Shown: positions 10,078 through 19,373 of the stretch, piece by piece | Layout of the letters: each line of letters begins with the position of its first letter | How positions within the stretch are numbered: position 1 is the stretch's first letter | DNA from: Candidatus Dechloromonas phosphorivorans | GTDB taxonomy: Bacteria > Pseudomonadota > Gammaproteobacteria > Burkholderiales > Rhodocyclaceae | Length of the DNA: 64,000 bases | Direction: 5' to 3' | Assembly (NCBI GenBank): GCA_016709495.1 | Contig: JADJMS010000046.1 | Span: forward strand, 310,001 to 374,000 | The notes under the pieces: generated by a model | The model's input: the letters and a program-made list of their open reading frames with translations, nothing else | The model's database searches: none | Told to the model about the DNA's origin: nothing | Translations under genes and position numbers: made by a program

Positions 10078-10185
10078 TTGCCCTTATTTCTGAGCAGGTC
10101 GCGCAGCATTCAGTTACCGGCGAAAGGGAAATCCAGATGCAGTTCATCCAGCCGGCGCATCAGCCTGCAAGTCTTGGTGAGCGCC
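10078..10185 (-). pseudogene. IS3-family OrfB scrap
   Basis: The minus strand reads RLMRRLDELHLDFPFAGN, an in-frame stop, then MLRDLLRNKGK, which matches the conserved segment just before the DDE domain of IS3-family (IS150-like) OrfB proteins. It directly abuts the IS91 scrap, showing successive insertions and decay between the two lpdA copies. Confidence 0.6.
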
Positions 10186-10384
10186 TTTTTTTAAAAATCG
10201 TTCCCTAGCGTCAGTTGCCCCATCTTGACTTACATCGTCTGGATGCCCGGCCATGTTACCTTTGCCGGCTTATCGCCAAACACAAGCGACGAAAGTTCCA
10301 GTAGTTGCTTTGATGGTCGCAGCAATTGCTCACAAAAAAACTAACCGAACGCCACTTTCGTGGGGCTCGGCCGATTCGTCGGGG

Positions 10385-10411
10385 CCGGATGCTGTTCAGT
10401 AACGCATCCGG
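10385..10411 (-). terminator. Hairpin just after lpdA
   Basis: Perfect 8-bp inverted repeat (10385-10392 with 10404-10411) 10 bases beyond the lpdA stop. It lacks a clear T run, so it could be a weak terminator or a transcript-end stabilising hairpin. Confidence 0.35.
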
Positions 10412-10420
10412 TTCGCCTTG

Positions 10421-12205
10421 CTACTTCTTGCGCGGCGGCGGGACGTCGGTGCAGGTGCCGTGCGCCACTTCAGCTGCCATGCCCACCGTCTCACCCAGGG
10501 TCGGGTGCGGGTGGATGGTTTTGCCGATGTCGACCGAATCACAACCCATTTCGATGGCCAGACAAACCTCGCCGATCATGTCGCCAGCGTTCGGGCCTAC
10601 AATCGCCCCACCGATGACGCGATGCGTTTCCGCATCAAATATCAGCTTGGTGAAGCCGTAGTCGCAACCGTTGGCAATCGCTCGACCGGAAGCCGCCCAG
10701 GGGAACTTGGCCGATTCGATCTTGCGGCCTTCGGCCTTGGCCTGTTCTTCGGTGTAGCCGACCCATGCCACTTCCGGATGGGTATAGGCAACGCCGGGAA
10801 TCACTGTCGCATCGAAAGCCGCCTTGTGACCGGCCGCGACCTCTGCCGCGACGTGCGCTTCATGCACGGCCTTGTGAGCCAGCATCGGCTGGCCTACGAG
10901 ATCGCCGATGGCGAAGATGTGCGGTACGTTGGTGCGCATCTGCTTGTCGACATTGATGAAGCCACGGTCAGTGACCGCAATACCGGCTTTTTCGGCAGCA
11001 ATCTTCTTGCCGTTCGGCGAGCGGCCAGCGGCTTGCAGGATCATGTCGTAACGCACGGCATCGGCATTCGGCGCACCGTCGCCTTCAAATTTGACCCACA
11101 ATCCATCGTCCTTGGCCTCTACCGCCACGGTGCGTGTCTTGAGCATGATTCGGTCAAAACGGCTGGTGTTCTGCTTTTCCCAAACCTTGACGGTGTCACG
11201 GTCGGGGCCTTGCATCAGCGCATCGGCCATTTCAACGACATCGACCTTGGCACCCAGCGTGGAATAAACCGTCGCCATTTCCAGACCGATGATGCCGCCG
11301 CCGATGACCAGCATCTTCTTCGGCACGAAGCGCAGTTCAAGCGCCCCGGTCGAATCGACAATGCGCGGGTCTTTCGGAATAAAAGGCAGATGCACGGCAG
11401 CCGAACCGGCGGCAATGATGCACTTCTGGAACTTGATGATCTTCTTGGCGCCGGTCTTCTCCTGACTGGTGCCAGTGGTTTCTTCGACTTCGATGTGATT
11501 CGCGTCGAGGAAAGAACCGTAACCGCGCACGATATCAACTTTGCGACCCTTGGCCATGCCGGCCAGACCACCGGTCAGCTTGCCGACGACCTTTTCCTTG
11601 TGGGCGCGCAGCTTGTCGATATCGACGGTAGGCGCGGCAAAGGTAACGCCGAGTGAATTGGCGTGCTCTGCCTCTTCCATGACGGCTGCTACATGCAGCA
11701 GCGCTTTGGACGGAATGCAGCCGACGTTGAGGCAGACACCACCGAGGGTGGCGTAGCGTTCAACGATGATCGTCTTCATGCCGAGGTCAGCCGAGCGGAA
11801 GGCCGCCGAGTAACCACCAGGGCCAGCACCGAGAACGAGCATTTCGCACTCGAGATCAGCACCGCCAGCATGGGTGGCCGCTGTTGGGGCGACTACCGGA
11901 GCGGCAGCTGGCGCGGCTGCGGGTGCTGCCGCCGGGGCTGAAGCAGGTGCCGCAGTGGCGGTTGCACCGGTTTCAACCTTGATCAACAAGGCACCTTCGC
12001 CAACCTTCGAACCCAGCTGAACCAGCACTTCCTTGACGATACCGGCGACGGTGCTCGGCACGTCCATGGTGGCCTTGTCGGATTCCAAGGTGACGATCGC
12101 GTCATCGACCTTGATGCTGTCACCGACCTTAACAAATAGGTCGATGACCGGCACGCTCTCGAAATCGCCGATATCGGGGACTTTGACTTCAATCAATTGA
12201 CTCAT
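10421..12205 (-). CDS. lpdA: Dihydrolipoamide dehydrogenase (E3) with N-terminal lipoyl domain
   Basis: E3 of the pyruvate dehydrogenase complex; it reoxidises dihydrolipoamide with NAD+. 594 residues: a lipoyl domain with lysine in ESDKATMDVPS, an Ala/Pro linker (~85-110), then the flavoprotein with GAGPGGYSAAFRSADLG (FAD), the redox disulfide in CLNVGCIPSK, GGGIIGLEMA (NAD) and the C-terminal HPHPTLGETVG base. The lipoyl-bearing E3 is common in betaproteobacteria. It is the third gene of aceE-aceF-lpdA with 10 bases from aceF. Its last ~680 bases are duplicated at 6613-7291. Confidence 0.96.
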   Translation of the reverse strand: MSQLIEVKVPDIGDFESVPVIDLFVKVGDSIKVDDAIVTLESDKATMDVPSTVAGIVKEVLVQLGSKVGEGALLIKVETGATATAAPASAPAAAPAAAPAAAPVVAPTAATHAGGADLECEMLVLGAGPGGYSAAFRSADLGMKTIIVERYATLGGVCLNVGCIPSKALLHVAAVMEEAEHANSLGVTFAAPTVDIDKLRAHKEKVVGKLTGGLAGMAKGRKVDIVRGYGSFLDANHIEVEETTGTSQEKTGAKKIIKFQKCIIAAGSAAVHLPFIPKDPRIVDSTGALELRFVPKKMLVIGGGIIGLEMATVYSTLGAKVDVVEMADALMQGPDRDTVKVWEKQNTSRFDRIMLKTRTVAVEAKDDGLWVKFEGDGAPNADAVRYDMILQAAGRSPNGKKIAAEKAGIAVTDRGFINVDKQMRTNVPHIFAIGDLVGQPMLAHKAVHEAHVAAEVAAGHKAAFDATVIPGVAYTHPEVAWVGYTEEQAKAEGRKIESAKFPWAASGRAIANGCDYGFTKLIFDAETHRVIGGAIVGPNAGDMIGEVCLAIEMGCDSVDIGKTIHPHPTLGETVGMAAEVAHGTCTDVPPPRKK

Positions 12206-12215
12206 CGCATTCCCC

Positions 12216-13841
12216 TTAGACGATCATCCGGCGCATATCGGCCAGCAGTTCAGCGACATAGACATTGAAGCGGGTCGCCAGCGCACCGTCGATAACGCGG
12301 TGGTCAGCGGTCAGCGACAAGGGCAGGGTCAGGCGCGGCACGAATTGCTTGCCATCCCAGACCGGCTTCAGGGCCGACTTGTTGACGCCGAGAATGGCGA
12401 CTTCCGGGGCATTGACGATCGGTGCAAAGTAGGTGCCACCGATACCGCCCAAACTGGAAATTGTGAAGCAGGCGCCGGACATGTCGGCAGGCTTGAGCTT
12501 GCCGTCACGGGCTTGCTTGGCCAGTTCGCCGGATTCCTTGGCAATCTCGAAGACGCCTTTCTTTTCGGCGTTCTTGATCACCGGCACGACCAGACCATTC
12601 GGCGTATCAGCGGCGAAACCGATGTTGAAGTATTTCTTCATCACCAGATTGTCGCCGTCGAGCGAGGAATTGAATTCCGGGTAACGCTGCATGGCCTTGA
12701 CGCAGGCCTTGATCAGGAAGGCGAGCATGGTCAGCTTGTTGCCGGACTTCTCGTTTTCCTTGTTCAACTGAACGCGGAAGGCTTCAAGGTCGGTGATGTC
12801 GGCATCTTCGTGGTACGTCACGGCCGGGATCATCACCCAGTTGCGCGACAGGTTCTGGCCGGAAATTTTCTTGATGCGTGACAGCGGCTTGACTTCGATT
12901 TCGCCAAACTTCTCGAAATTGACCTTCGGCCAGGGCAGCAGATCGAGCACGCCACCACCAACGACGCCGCCAGTAGCGGAGGCAACCGGGCCGGAAATGG
13001 CACCGGACATGACGCCCTTGACGTACTTGGTCAGATCTTCCTTGACGATACGGTTCTTTGGACCGGTCGCTGCGACTTTGGATAGATCAACACCCAATTC
13101 GCGAGCATAGGCGCGCACTGACGGCGAGGCGTGAACCTTGCTGCCAGCTGGCAGGCCAGGCGCAACGGCCACCGGGGCATTGGTCGCGGTCGACGCCGAA
13201 ACTGGGGCAGAAATTGCAGCCGGGGCGGCGGCGGGGGCGGGTGCCTGGGCGACCGGTGCCGCAACTGAGGCAGAGGCGCCGGTTTCAACCTTGATCAGAA
13301 CCGTGCCTTCGCCAACCTTGGAGCCGAGTTGAACAAGGACTTCCTTGATGACGCCGCTGACGGTGGATGGCACATCCATCGTTGCCTTGTCGGATTCAAG
13401 GGTGGCAATCGCATCGTCAACCTTGATGCTGTCACCGACCTTGACGTAGAGCTCAATGACCGGCACTTCGGCGAAGTCGCCAATATCCGGTACCTTGACT
13501 TCAACCACGCCACCACCCGCAGCCGGAGCTGCAGCGACAGGGGTGGGCGCGGCTGCAGGTGCAGCAGCTTGGGCGGCCGGGGCCGGGGCGGCAGCTGCGC
13601 CACCCGCTTCAACCTTGATCAGCAGTGCGCCTTCGCCAACCTTGGACCCAAGCGAAACGAGAACTTCAGTTACCACACCAGCAGCGGTGGAAGGAACGTC
13701 CATGGTGGCTTTGTCTGATTCCAGGGTGCAGATCGCATCGTCAAGCTTGATGCTGTCGCCGACTTTGACGTAAAGCTCAATGACCGGAACGCTTTCGAAA
13801 TCCCCAATATCAGGGACTTTGACTTCTATGATTTGGCTCAT
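12216..13841 (-). CDS. aceF: Dihydrolipoyllysine-residue acetyltransferase (E2 of pyruvate dehydrogenase)
   Basis: E2 core of the complex, transferring acetyl from lipoyl to CoA. 541 residues: two lipoyl domains, each with ESDKATMDVPS, separated by Ala/Pro-rich linkers, a peripheral subunit-binding domain (SPSVRAYARELGVDLSKVAA, near 240), and the catalytic domain ending with the active-site SLTADHRVIDGALATRF. The middle lipoyl domain closely resembles the one on LpdA, suggesting domain exchange. Start ATG at 13841 lies 15 bases after aceE. Confidence 0.96.
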   Translation of the reverse strand: MSQIIEVKVPDIGDFESVPVIELYVKVGDSIKLDDAICTLESDKATMDVPSTAAGVVTEVLVSLGSKVGEGALLIKVEAGGAAAAPAPAAQAAAPAAAPTPVAAAPAAGGGVVEVKVPDIGDFAEVPVIELYVKVGDSIKVDDAIATLESDKATMDVPSTVSGVIKEVLVQLGSKVGEGTVLIKVETGASASVAAPVAQAPAPAAAPAAISAPVSASTATNAPVAVAPGLPAGSKVHASPSVRAYARELGVDLSKVAATGPKNRIVKEDLTKYVKGVMSGAISGPVASATGGVVGGGVLDLLPWPKVNFEKFGEIEVKPLSRIKKISGQNLSRNWVMIPAVTYHEDADITDLEAFRVQLNKENEKSGNKLTMLAFLIKACVKAMQRYPEFNSSLDGDNLVMKKYFNIGFAADTPNGLVVPVIKNAEKKGVFEIAKESGELAKQARDGKLKPADMSGACFTISSLGGIGGTYFAPIVNAPEVAILGVNKSALKPVWDGKQFVPRLTLPLSLTADHRVIDGALATRFNVYVAELLADMRRMIV

Positions 13842-13856
13842 GTTGTCTCTCCCTGA

Positions 13857-16532
13857 TTAAACCGACATCGGGTTGGGTTTGTTCGGGTCAAGGTTGTACT
13901 TGACCAGAGCGGCAGCAACCACTTCGCGCTTGATTTCGCCAGCATCGGCCAGTGCCTTGAGGGCAGCCAGCGTCACCCAGTGACGATCGACTTCGAAGAA
14001 ATGACGCAGCTTTTCGCGGGTATCCGAACGGCCGAAACCATCGGTGCCCAGCGTGACGTACGGTGCCTTGACGAAGGGACGGATCTGCTCGGAGAACAGC
14101 TTGATGTAGTCGGTCGAGGCGATGACCGGGCCTTTGGCACCAGCCAGCTTTTGTTCAACATGCGACAGCTTCGGCTCTTCCAGCGGATGCAGCATGTTCC
14201 AGCGCTGCGTATCGATACCGTTGCGGGCCAGTTCGTTCATGCTGGTACAGCCCCAGAGGTCAGACTCGACACCCCAGTCGTTCTTCAGCAGATCGGCCGC
14301 CGCAATGACTTCGCGGAAGATGGTGCCGGAACCGAGCAGTTGCACGCGCGGGCCAGTGGAATCTGCACCCTTCTTGAAGGCGTACATGCCCTTGATGATG
14401 TCGGCTTCGGCGCCGACCGGCATTTCCGGATGCTCGTAGTTCTCGTTCATTACCGTCAGGTAATAGAAGACGTCTTCCTGCTCCTGGAACATGCGGCGCA
14501 TGCCGTCCTGCGTGACCACGGCGACTTCGTACTGGAAGGTCGGGTCGTAGGAAATACAGTTCGGGATCAGGTTGGAGAGAATCAGGCTGTGGCCATCTTC
14601 GTGCTGCAGGCCTTCGCCGTTCAGCGTCGTGCGACCGGCGGTACCGCCGATCAGGAAGCCGCGGGCGCGTTGATCGCCAGCTGCCCAGCACAGGTCGAGA
14701 ACGCGCTGCATGCCGAACATCGAGTAGCAGATGTAGAACGGAATGGTCTGGACGTTATGTACGGAGTACGAAGTTGCAGCGGCGATCCAGTCGCTCATCG
14801 CGCCGGATTCGTTGATGCCTTCCTGCAGCACCTGACCGGTCTTCGATTCCTTGTAGAACATCAGCTGGTCATGGTCTTCCGGCACATAGTTCTGGCCTTC
14901 CTGATTCCAGATGCCGACCGAGCGGAACATGCCTTCCATGCCGAAGGTGCGGGATTCGTCCGGCACGATGGGCACGACGTTCTTGCCGACATTCTTGTCC
15001 TTCAACATCATGTTCATGATGCGGACGATGGCCATGGTGGTCGACAGCTCGCGGCCTTCGCCGGATGCCTTGAGCAGCGAGGCAAAGGCGTCAAGCGACG
15101 GCACAGCCAGCGGCTCGGCCTTGCGGCGGCGCTGCGGCAGGAAGCCGCCGAGGTCCATGCGACGCTGCATCATGTACTTGTGTTCTGCCGAATCTTCGGC
15201 GAACTTCAGGTACGGCAGTGCTTCGAGCTGGTCGTCCGGCACCGGCAGATTGAAGCGGTCACGGAAACGACCGATCTGGTCTTTATCCATCTTCTTCTGC
15301 TGGTGCGAGGTATTCATCGCTTCGCCCGCCTGGCCCATGCCGAAGCCCTTGATGGTCTTGGCCAGGATCAGCGTCGGCTGGCCCTTGGTCTTGATGGCGC
15401 GGTCATAGGCAGCGAAGATCTTGAAGATATCGTGGCCGCCACGGTTCAATGCCCAGACTTCGTCGTCGGTCCAGTCAGCAACCAGTTCGCGCAGTTCTGG
15501 TGTGTTGAAGAAATGCTCGCGGACGTAAGCGCCATTCTTGGCTTTGAAGGTCTGGTACTGGCCATCGACCAGTTCCATCATGCGTTTTTTGAGGATGCCC
15601 TTCTTGTCGCGATTAAACAGCGTGTCCCAATGCGTACCCCAGACCAGCTTGATAACATTCCAGCCAGCGCCACGGAATTCGGATTCCAGTTCCTGGATGA
15701 TTTTGCCGTTGCCGCGCACCGGACCGTCAAGCCGTTGCAGGTTGCAGTTGATGACGAAAATCAGGTTGTCCAGCTTTTCGCGACCGGCCATGCCGATGGC
15801 GCCGAGGGATTCGACTTCGTCGGTCTCGCCATCACCCAAAAAGGCCCACACCTTGCGATCATTGGCCTTGGCCAGGCCGCGCGAGTCGAGATATTTCATG
15901 AAGCGGGCCTGATAAATGGCCTGGATCGGGCCGAGGCCCATGGAGACGGTCGGGAACTGCCAGAAATCCGGCATCAGCCAGGGGTGCGGGTAGGACGAAA
16001 TGCCCTTGCCGCCGGTTTCCTGACGGAAGTTGTCCATCTGCGACTCGGTCAGGCGGCCGAGCATGAAGGCGCGGGAGTAGACGCCCGGTACGGAATGGCC
16101 CTGGAAGAAGATCAGGTCGCCACCGGACGGGTCATTGATGCTGCGCCAGAAATGCGAAAAGCCGACGTCGTACAGCGCGGCGGCTGAAGCGAAGGAGGCG
16201 ATGTGGCCGCCGACGTTGGTTTCCTTGTTGGCACGCACGACCATGGCCATCGCGTTCCAGCGGATGTAGGAGTGAATCTTGATTTCCATGTCGGCATTGC
16301 CCGGATATTTGGGCTGCTGGTCGGCCGGGATGGTGTTGATGTATTCGGTATTGGCGGAGTAAGGCAAGTCAACGCCGGCTTCACGCGCCTGGCCGATGAC
16401 CTTCTCAATCAAAAAGTGGGCGCGCTCGGCGCCTTCCTGGGCGATGACGCCCTCCAGTGACTCCATCCATTCTTTTGTTTCCTGCGGATCTGTGTCCGTC
16501 GGGTCCGGCAATGCATTCAGCTGATTGGCCAT
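13857..16532 (-). CDS. aceE: Pyruvate dehydrogenase E1 component, homodimeric
   Basis: Thiamine-diphosphate-dependent decarboxylase of 891 residues, usual length for the AceE family. The ThDP/Mg site reads FLGDGETDEVES with downstream INCN; the N-terminal QLNALPDPTDTDPQETKEW and the RWNAMAMV segment are typical. First gene of aceE-aceF-lpdA; the complex converts pyruvate to acetyl-CoA. No frameshift is seen over its 2.7 kb, unlike many genes nearby. The ~280-base divergent spacer to iorA should hold its promoter. Confidence 0.97.
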   Translation of the reverse strand: MANQLNALPDPTDTDPQETKEWMESLEGVIAQEGAERAHFLIEKVIGQAREAGVDLPYSANTEYINTIPADQQPKYPGNADMEIKIHSYIRWNAMAMVVRANKETNVGGHIASFASAAALYDVGFSHFWRSINDPSGGDLIFFQGHSVPGVYSRAFMLGRLTESQMDNFRQETGGKGISSYPHPWLMPDFWQFPTVSMGLGPIQAIYQARFMKYLDSRGLAKANDRKVWAFLGDGETDEVESLGAIGMAGREKLDNLIFVINCNLQRLDGPVRGNGKIIQELESEFRGAGWNVIKLVWGTHWDTLFNRDKKGILKKRMMELVDGQYQTFKAKNGAYVREHFFNTPELRELVADWTDDEVWALNRGGHDIFKIFAAYDRAIKTKGQPTLILAKTIKGFGMGQAGEAMNTSHQQKKMDKDQIGRFRDRFNLPVPDDQLEALPYLKFAEDSAEHKYMMQRRMDLGGFLPQRRRKAEPLAVPSLDAFASLLKASGEGRELSTTMAIVRIMNMMLKDKNVGKNVVPIVPDESRTFGMEGMFRSVGIWNQEGQNYVPEDHDQLMFYKESKTGQVLQEGINESGAMSDWIAAATSYSVHNVQTIPFYICYSMFGMQRVLDLCWAAGDQRARGFLIGGTAGRTTLNGEGLQHEDGHSLILSNLIPNCISYDPTFQYEVAVVTQDGMRRMFQEQEDVFYYLTVMNENYEHPEMPVGAEADIIKGMYAFKKGADSTGPRVQLLGSGTIFREVIAAADLLKNDWGVESDLWGCTSMNELARNGIDTQRWNMLHPLEEPKLSHVEQKLAGAKGPVIASTDYIKLFSEQIRPFVKAPYVTLGTDGFGRSDTREKLRHFFEVDRHWVTLAALKALADAGEIKREVVAAALVKYNLDPNKPNPMSV

Positions 16533-16637
16533 CTTTTGTCTCCAAAGTAGGTTGTGCTTTCGTCGCGCCTGAATCTAGCCCGACAACTTTAACGCTTTCA
16601 GGTTCGTTGGCGAACCCGTGTTTACACCTATATCGCG

Positions 16638-16672
16638 TTGCACATTGTAAAACGCAAATTCGCATTGTGCAA
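16638..16672. promoter_or_regulatory. Inverted repeat in the aceE/iorA divergent spacer
   Basis: Seven-base arms TTGCACA (16638-16644) and TGTGCAA (16666-16672) flank 21 bases. The position, ~105 bases upstream of aceE and ~140 upstream of iorA, suits an operator, but no regulator can be named and the arms are short. Confidence 0.3.
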
Positions 16673-16775
16673 TATCCGTACTTTCCCTTATGTATTTTTT
16701 GTGGGGAAATAAGTGAAACAAAACCAAAAGGAGAAATGACTTGCGCTGTATCAAATGGCAGGTTTTTGAGTTCTC

Positions 16776-16781
16776 TATAAT
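16776..16781 (+). promoter_or_regulatory. Consensus -10 box upstream of iorA
   Basis: A perfect TATAAT lies 31 bases before the iorA start. No good -35 hexamer is seen at 16-18 bases, so the promoter may need an activator. Confidence 0.35.
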
Positions 16782-16812
16782 TGCTGGTTTCGCATTGAAA
16801 ACAGGAGTACCC

Positions 16813-18687
16813 ATGGCAGCAGTGATGCCCGCAACAGCCGCTAGCCGGCTTCTTTTGTCCGGTAATGAAGCCGTCGCCCGTGCCGTCTGGGAGGCGGGTG
16901 TCAAAGTTGCCGCCGCCTATCCCGGCACGCCATCGACGGAAATGATGGAAGTCATTTCGACCTACCCCGACCTCTATGCCGAGTGGTCCGTGAATGAAAA
17001 GGTTTCTCTGGAGGTGGCGATTGGCGCGGCTTACGCTGGCTCGCGCGCTTTCTGCTGCATGAAACATGTTGGTATGAACGTCGCTTCTGATGCGCTGATG
17101 ACGCTGACGCTGACCGGCGTGATCGGCGGCTTGGTGATTGCGATTGCTGACGACGTCGGCCTGTCGTCCTCTCAGAACGAACAGGATTCGCGCTACTGGG
17201 GCCGCTTTGCGCACGTGCCGGTGTTTGAGCCGGCAGATTCGCAAGAGGCCTATGAAATGACATTGGTCGCCTACGAACTCTCGGAAAAGTTCAAGGTGCC
17301 GGTCATTTTGCGCATGACGACGCGAATCAATCACGTTAAATCGCTAGTGACGGTTGGTGAACGTGCGCAGCACATCGGTGCCGGCTTCAAGAAAGAGCCG
17401 GGTCGCTTTGTCATGGTGCCGGGTAATGCCGGCAAGCGTATTCCGTTGATGTTCCAGCGCGATATTGAATTGCGGGCCTATGCCGAAACATCGCCGTTGA
17501 ATTTCATCGAAGCGGGTTCGGATAGGCGAGTCGGCTTTATCGCTTCCGGCCCGGCGTACATGCACGTCAAGGAATCATTCCCGAACGCACCGGTGCTCAA
17601 GCTGGGTTTTTCCTGCCCGGTGCCGTTCGAGAAATGCCGCGAACTGGCAGCCATGGTCGATCAGGTGGTGGTCGTAGAAGAAGTCGAGCCGCTCGTCGAA
17701 AACGAGCTGAAGGCGCAGGGGGTCAAGGTCTTGGGCAAGGATATTTTGCCTTTGCAGGGCGAGCTGTCGCCCAATGTCCTGCGCCCGGCGATTGCCCGGC
17801 TGCTTGGTGAGCCGGTGCCGGAAACGCAAGCGCTGCCGGCCATGCAGCTTTTCCCCCGGCCGCCGACCATGTGCGTGGCTTGCCCGCACCTCGGCGTTTA
17901 TTACACACTGTCGCAGGTGCGAAATCTCAATATCTCTGGCGATATTGGCTGCTACACATTGGGTGCCGGCCATCCGTGGAATGCCCTCGATACCTGCGTC
18001 TCGATGGGCGCCTCGATGGGCGTCGCGCTCGGGATGGACAAGGGCCGTGGCGAAGCTGACAAGGATAAGCGTATCGTCGCCGTGATTGGCGATTCGACCT
18101 TCCTGCACATGGGTATGCAGGGCCTGCTCGACATGGTTTACAACAAGGGCAACGTGACTGTGTTGTTGCTCGATAACCGCGCTGTCGGCATGACCGGCGG
18201 TCAGGACAATCCGGGCAATGGCCGTGATATCCACGGCGAAGAAGCGCCGCGCATTGACTTTGCCAAGCTGGTTTCGGCGTTGGGCGTCAAGGAAGAGCGA
18301 ATTCATACGGTCAACCCGTATGAGCTGCCGGTTTTGTTCAAGACCATCCGTGATGAAGTGAAAGTGCCTGATGTTTCGGTGATCATTACCGACCAGCCTT
18401 GTGTGCTGATCAAGGATTACCACAAGCTGAAACCGTTCGAGGTGATCGACGACAAGTGCACCGGTTGCGGCAACTGTATCGATGTCGGCTGCCCGGCGAT
18501 TCATGTCACACGGCGTGGCAAGGAAGTGAAACCGAGTGGCAAGGAGGTCGATCTCGCCTTTGTGCGTATCGAGTCTTCCGTTTGTACCGGTTGCGGTCTC
18601 TGCGTTCAGCCCTGCGCGCCGAAAGCCATTGTGCATTACGCGCCGGTTTCACCGATCAAACTGGTCAATATGGGCTGCGGAGTCTGA
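16813..18687 (+). CDS. iorA: Indolepyruvate ferredoxin oxidoreductase, alpha subunit
   Basis: Oxidative decarboxylation of aryl pyruvates (indolepyruvate, phenylpyruvate) to acyl-CoA with ferredoxin as acceptor. 624 residues: pyrimidine-binding domain at the N-terminus (YPGTPSTEMMEVI), ThDP-binding domain with GDIGCYTLG and GDSTFLHMGMQGLLD, and two C-terminal 4Fe-4S clusters, CTGCGNCIDVGC and CTGCGLCVQPC. The ATG at 16813 is preferred over upstream TTG because AGGAG lies 6 bases before it. The beta-subunit gene follows after one base. Confidence 0.95.
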   Translation: MAAVMPATAASRLLLSGNEAVARAVWEAGVKVAAAYPGTPSTEMMEVISTYPDLYAEWSVNEKVSLEVAIGAAYAGSRAFCCMKHVGMNVASDALMTLTLTGVIGGLVIAIADDVGLSSSQNEQDSRYWGRFAHVPVFEPADSQEAYEMTLVAYELSEKFKVPVILRMTTRINHVKSLVTVGERAQHIGAGFKKEPGRFVMVPGNAGKRIPLMFQRDIELRAYAETSPLNFIEAGSDRRVGFIASGPAYMHVKESFPNAPVLKLGFSCPVPFEKCRELAAMVDQVVVVEEVEPLVENELKAQGVKVLGKDILPLQGELSPNVLRPAIARLLGEPVPETQALPAMQLFPRPPTMCVACPHLGVYYTLSQVRNLNISGDIGCYTLGAGHPWNALDTCVSMGASMGVALGMDKGRGEADKDKRIVAVIGDSTFLHMGMQGLLDMVYNKGNVTVLLLDNRAVGMTGGQDNPGNGRDIHGEEAPRIDFAKLVSALGVKEERIHTVNPYELPVLFKTIRDEVKVPDVSVIITDQPCVLIKDYHKLKPFEVIDDKCTGCGNCIDVGCPAIHVTRRGKEVKPSGKEVDLAFVRIESSVCTGCGLCVQPCAPKAIVHYAPVSPIKLVNMGCGV

Positions 18688-18688
18688 A

Positions 18689-19300
18689 ATGAGCGACAAC
18701 ACCAATATTCTTGTAGTTGGAATCGGTGGTCAGGGCGTCATGACCGCGACGGAAATTCTTGCCGAAGCCGCCATCGCCCTTGGCCACGATGCCAAGAAAA
18801 CCGAAGTCGCCGGCATGGCGCAGCGCGGCGGGGTGGTTTCCTCGCATCTGCGTTTCGGCAAGAAAGTTCTGTCGCCGCAGATCACGCCGGGCACGGCGGA
18901 TGTGTTGCTCGGTTTCGAGTCGGCCGAGGCGATGCGTTGGCAGCACATGCTCAAGCAGGGTGGCATCACGCTGATGAATACCGCCCGGCTGGTGCCGCCG
19001 GTGGTTGAACTCGGCCTGTTTGATTACCCCGAAGACCCTCTGGCCGAAATTCGGAAGTGCGGCAACAAGGTGGTTGCATTCGATGCAACATCAATTGCGC
19101 AGGCCTTGGGTGATATTCGACTTGGCAATACGGTCATGCTGGGGGCGATTGCCGATCATTTGCCGTTTGGTGCAGAGGTTCTACTCGACTGTGTTCTCAA
19201 GCGTTTTCAGCGCAAGGGCGAACAAATGGTCGAATTGAATCGTCGGGCTTTTGAGGCTGGACGGGCGGCAGTCGGAGAGGCAGAAGCCGCGCTGGCGTAA
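18689..19300 (+). CDS. iorB: Indolepyruvate ferredoxin oxidoreductase, beta subunit
   Basis: Gamma-type 2-oxoacid:ferredoxin oxidoreductase domain, 203 residues, partner of IorA. It begins MSDNTNILVVGIGGQGVMTATEIL, the canonical GxGGQG start, followed by KKTEVAGMAQRGG. The ATG at 18689 is one base after the iorA stop, so translational coupling is likely; a longer open frame reaching back to 18536 overlaps iorA and lacks family similarity. A strong terminator follows. Confidence 0.94.
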   Translation: MSDNTNILVVGIGGQGVMTATEILAEAAIALGHDAKKTEVAGMAQRGGVVSSHLRFGKKVLSPQITPGTADVLLGFESAEAMRWQHMLKQGGITLMNTARLVPPVVELGLFDYPEDPLAEIRKCGNKVVAFDATSIAQALGDIRLGNTVMLGAIADHLPFGAEVLLDCVLKRFQRKGEQMVELNRRAFEAGRAAVGEAEAALA

Positions 19301-19326
19301 TCTGGTAAAATATTTGCCAACTTAGA

Positions 19327-19360
19327 GGGAAAGGTCACCGCCTTTCCCCTTTTTATTTTT
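19327..19360 (+). terminator. Rho-independent terminator of iorAB
   Basis: Perfect 8-bp stem (19327-19334 with 19341-19348, 6-base loop) followed by a run of T with one A to 19360. It separates iorAB from folD. Confidence 0.85.
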
Positions 19361-19373
19361 GTGGGATGCAACG

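Noticed and set aside
10418..11656. 412-codon open frame on the + strand opposite lpdA
   Set aside because: Antisense shadow of lpdA with no family pattern.
13980..16187. 735-codon open frame on the + strand opposite aceE
   Set aside because: It is the antisense shadow of a GC-rich, strongly biased coding gene; aceE on the minus strand is unmistakable.
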